Positions 62,258-64,000 of a DNA stretch of 64,000 bases are shown piece by piece. Origin of the DNA: Rhodothermales bacterium (lineage in GTDB: Bacteria > Bacteroidota > Rhodothermia > Rhodothermales > VXPQ01); the NCBI GenBank assembly GCA_022825385.1, contig JAJDWX010000038.1, positions 1 through 64,000 on the forward strand, read 5' to 3'. Position numbers and translations under genes: made by a program. The notes beneath the pieces were generated by a model. It saw only the letters and a list, made by a program, of their open reading frames with translations, had not been told where the DNA came from and searched no databases. Within the stretch, counting starts at the first letter, position 1; each line of letters begins with the position of its first letter.

Positions 62258-62308
62258 AGCTCCTTTTCGGGTTAATGGAAAAAATATTCGTATGCAAAAG
62301 GCCCGCGA

Positions 62309-63016
62309 TCAACTGTCCTCGGCGGCGGAGGGCAACTGGTCCAGCATAGATTCCATACGGGCGATCTCGGTAACCTGGTCTACATGAATGCCCGAGGCCA
62401 GTTTGAAGGCGTCTTCGTCCAGCGCGGCGCCGTCGGCGGCGAAAAGTTCGTCCACCATATGTACGGCCCCTGCGTGGTGCTGGATCATATAGGTCAGAAA
62501 AAGCCGGTCGAAATCCAGCCCCCGGGCGGCGGCGAGTTCCTCCAGTTGCTCCTGCGTAAGCATGCCAGGCATATGGCTATGCATGGCGTGGCCGCCTGCG
62601 CCGTGCACCATCAGCATAATCCCCTCGATATGGATTTCGGGGGCCGGTTGGCCGCGGTCGCGGAGCCATTGCTGCATCAGCGCGATCTCGTCCTGCTGCG
62701 CGTTAACGATCCGGGCGGCCAGGGTCTGCACCTGCGGGCTGGCGCCGCTCAGAGGGGCCAGTCGCGACATTACGAGGGCCTGGGCATGGTGCGCGATCAT
62801 GCCCGTCATAAAATGGGTATCTGCCTCCGTAAAATGGGTGCGGGCGCTATCGAGGCGGGCCCAGTAGAGCGCCTCCATTGCGGCCGTCTGCGGCTGCGCG
62901 TCGGGGGCGGTGGCCAGGCTGCCCGCGCCGCCGCAAGCCGCCGCGAACAACATCATGGGCAAGACAGCGAACAGGCCAAGCCGCCGCGCGCCTTGCGTCA
63001 GGGAAATTCTCGTCAA
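62309..63016 (-). CDS. DUF305 family lipoprotein
   Basis: A 235-residue protein with a lipobox (LFAAACGG) and a four-helix DUF305 domain. Two metal-type motifs are seen: HFMTGMIAHHAQALVM and TYMIQHHAGAVHMVDEL, the HH-x-x-A pairs typical of DUF305, plus HGAGGHAMHSHMPGM in between. The family is often found near copper-handling genes, but the metal is unproven here. A TTG start at 63016 is assumed as no in-frame ATG precedes the signal; the start lies within a copy of the dispersed repeat. Upstream partner of the LVIVD lipoprotein. Confidence 0.85.
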   Translation of the reverse strand: MTRISLTQGARRLGLFAVLPMMLFAAACGGAGSLATAPDAQPQTAAMEALYWARLDSARTHFTEADTHFMTGMIAHHAQALVMSRLAPLSGASPQVQTLAARIVNAQQDEIALMQQWLRDRGQPAPEIHIEGIMLMVHGAGGHAMHSHMPGMLTQEQLEELAAARGLDFDRLFLTYMIQHHAGAVHMVDELFAADGAALDEDAFKLASGIHVDQVTEIARMESMLDQLPSAAEDS

Positions 63017-63034
63017 AGCCGTTTCGCTCAGCGC
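62984..63034 (-). repeat. Dispersed repeat, diverged copy B overlapping the DUF305 start
   Basis: On the minus strand the sequence from 63034 matches 109-145 at 22 of the first 23 bases (CGCTGAGCGAA then CGGCTTTGA) and more loosely after that. It covers the first codons of the DUF305 lipoprotein (L-T-R-I-S-L-T). See the other copies at 110-145 and 56822-56857. Confidence 0.55.
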
Positions 63035-63151
63035 GACATTTAGCGTGTGGAAAACATGGAAATACCCGTATTCGGGTACGGATTCGTTACAAAAAAGTTA
63101 CAGTACGCAATCCGCCGCGCGCGGTTCGCAGGGGCCTCAGGGAAACGCCCG

Positions 63152-64000
63152 CTACGGTTCCTTGCGCGGCGCGAGCGTCAAGGTATGCTCCGGGGACGCC
63201 AGCGCCTCGCCAGGAATTATTTCCACCAGAAAGCCTTCGCCCCAGCGAGCGGCCATGTCCCGGTAATGACGGTCCAGCGGGTTGCCGGATTGTCCGGTAG
63301 GGAGAAAAAAGTACCCTTGCGGGGCGGGCGGCGCCATGCGGGCTACGAAACGCTGGGAAACGCCGTTTTCTCCAGTCCACGGCGGATTCCACGAGGTGGA
63401 ATCGAGCGGGGACCAGAGGGAGCGGTCGGAAGCCCGCAGCGTATAGGGGCCGCCGCGGCCTGGATACGGCCCCACGTGAAACGAAAACAGCCTGTCGAGC
63501 CACGCTACGTTGCCGAGCGGATGCGCCGAGCGTTCGGCGTGCGCCTCGCCCCAGCGAGCGTCCGTCCAGGCCGCCGCCGCGCGGGCCGCTTCTTCCTCCC
63601 ATTGCGCCAGCGTTTCGGTTTCGGGGGTGCGCGCGTCGTCGGCCCAGAGCGCCAGCTGGGTTCCCGGCGCATCGCCTTCTTCGAGCATCTGCGCGAACGC
63701 GAAGGCCGGCAAAACGCCGTCCTCGCCCAGTTCGTCCGCCGCGACCAGGGCGCGCAGGCAATAAAGCCAGACGAAAAACGGCGCGGCGCCGAGCGAGCGG
63801 GTTTCGAGCGCAAGGTCCCAGCGGGCAAGCGCTTCGGCCAGCTCCTCCGCTCCGATGCGGCGCGCGGCGGCGACCGCCCGCTGCCGGGCGCGCCCCGCCC
63901 ACAAACTATGCGAATCCAGTTGCAGGCGGCGCATGTCGTCCACGGTCCATCCCGAAGCGCGGGAAACCGCGTCGTCGATGCGCCGGGCCCGAAACGGCGG
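63152..64000 (-). CDS. Penicillin acylase family (S45) protein, C-terminal part
   Basis: The 3' end of a gene that continues beyond the window; 282 residues are visible and the frame is open to the last base. The sequence fits the C-terminal beta-subunit region of penicillin/acyl-homoserine-lactone acylases: RRIDDAVSRASGWTVDDMRR, LQLDSHSLWAGRARQ, and the end YFFLPTGQSGNPLDRHYRDM followed by MAARWGEGF. The N-terminal nucleophile serine of these Ntn hydrolases would lie upstream and is not seen, so activity cannot be judged. Downstream (63017-63151) there is no gene before the DUF305 start. Confidence 0.85.
   Translation of the reverse strand, partial: PPFRARRIDDAVSRASGWTVDDMRRLQLDSHSLWAGRARQRAVAAARRIGAEELAEALARWDLALETRSLGAAPFFVWLYCLRALVAADELGEDGVLPAFAFAQMLEEGDAPGTQLALWADDARTPETETLAQWEEEAARAAAAWTDARWGEAHAERSAHPLGNVAWLDRLFSFHVGPYPGRGGPYTLRASDRSLWSPLDSTSWNPPWTGENGVSQRFVARMAPPAPQGYFFLPTGQSGNPLDRHYRDMAARWGEGFLVEIIPGEALASPEHTLTLAPRKEP

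Overview
The window is 64 kb of GC-rich chromosomal DNA from a member of the Bacteroidota/Rhodothermota lineage, most likely a Rhodothermales-like bacterium. The pointers are a surface protein (48465-51110) ending in the NYPNPFNP / VYDLLGQEV type C-terminal sorting domain; many families typical of these phyla (DUF6503, DUF2911, DUF5916, GWxTD, DUF1080, Tat-exported Gfo/Idh oxidoreductases); and start codons that mostly lack a Shine-Dalgarno sequence (clear exceptions at yraN and the GWxTD gene). The lineage call is inference. No tRNA, rRNA, CRISPR, prophage or intact insertion sequence was seen.

Layout. 281-7894 (+): M1 metallopeptidase fused to a probable outer-membrane barrel, a DUF6503 lipoprotein, a DUF2911 protein and PEP carboxylase. 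7899-10607 (-): membrane-anchored thermonuclease, AcuI-like reductase coupled to msrB, then yraN; divergent SAM hydrolase at 10781-11572. 11604-25359 (-) is a long co-directional core block: histidine kinase, purA, STAS protein, secF, secD, asnS, GWxTD protein, phosphoesterase, and pdhC-pdhB-pdhA (read from pdhA towards the kinase). 25624-30753: dolichol-phosphate-mannose-type glycosyltransferase, icd, a homologue of the tRNA-queuosine mannosyltransferase, comF and an ABC ATPase.

30841-33649 (-) is a compact accessory cassette: hicB, hicA, a DUF71 PP-loop ATPase and an AlbA_2/Schlafen-type ATPase carrying an in-frame 12-base repeat tract. 33960-35071 holds two small envelope proteins.

35185-48231 is an extracytoplasmic carbohydrate-oxidation island: CBM9-like protein, TIM-barrel isomerase, Gfo/Idh, aldo/keto reductase, a ThuA-sugar-dehydrogenase-PKD fusion, a VCBS protein carrying two DUF1080 domains, a YdcZ-type transporter, a Tat-exported Gfo/Idh and a DUF1080 lipoprotein. 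GntP permease (55418-56779) and another Tat-exported Gfo/Idh (56915-58219) probably belong to the same physiology. The combination fits periplasmic breakdown of glycosides through keto-sugar intermediates. Between them lie the Calx-beta surface protein, a repeat-rich intergenic region with a MITE-like 27-bp inverted repeat, a DUF4015 lipoprotein and a DUF5916 protein.

58295-64000: SUMF1-family protein head-to-head with an ApbE lipoprotein, an LVIVD-repeat lipoprotein with a DUF305 lipoprotein, and the 3' part of a penicillin-acylase-type gene that runs off the window. A dispersed repeat (copies near 110, 56822 and 63034) and a family of AAGGCGCG-cored hairpins are the most interesting non-coding structures.
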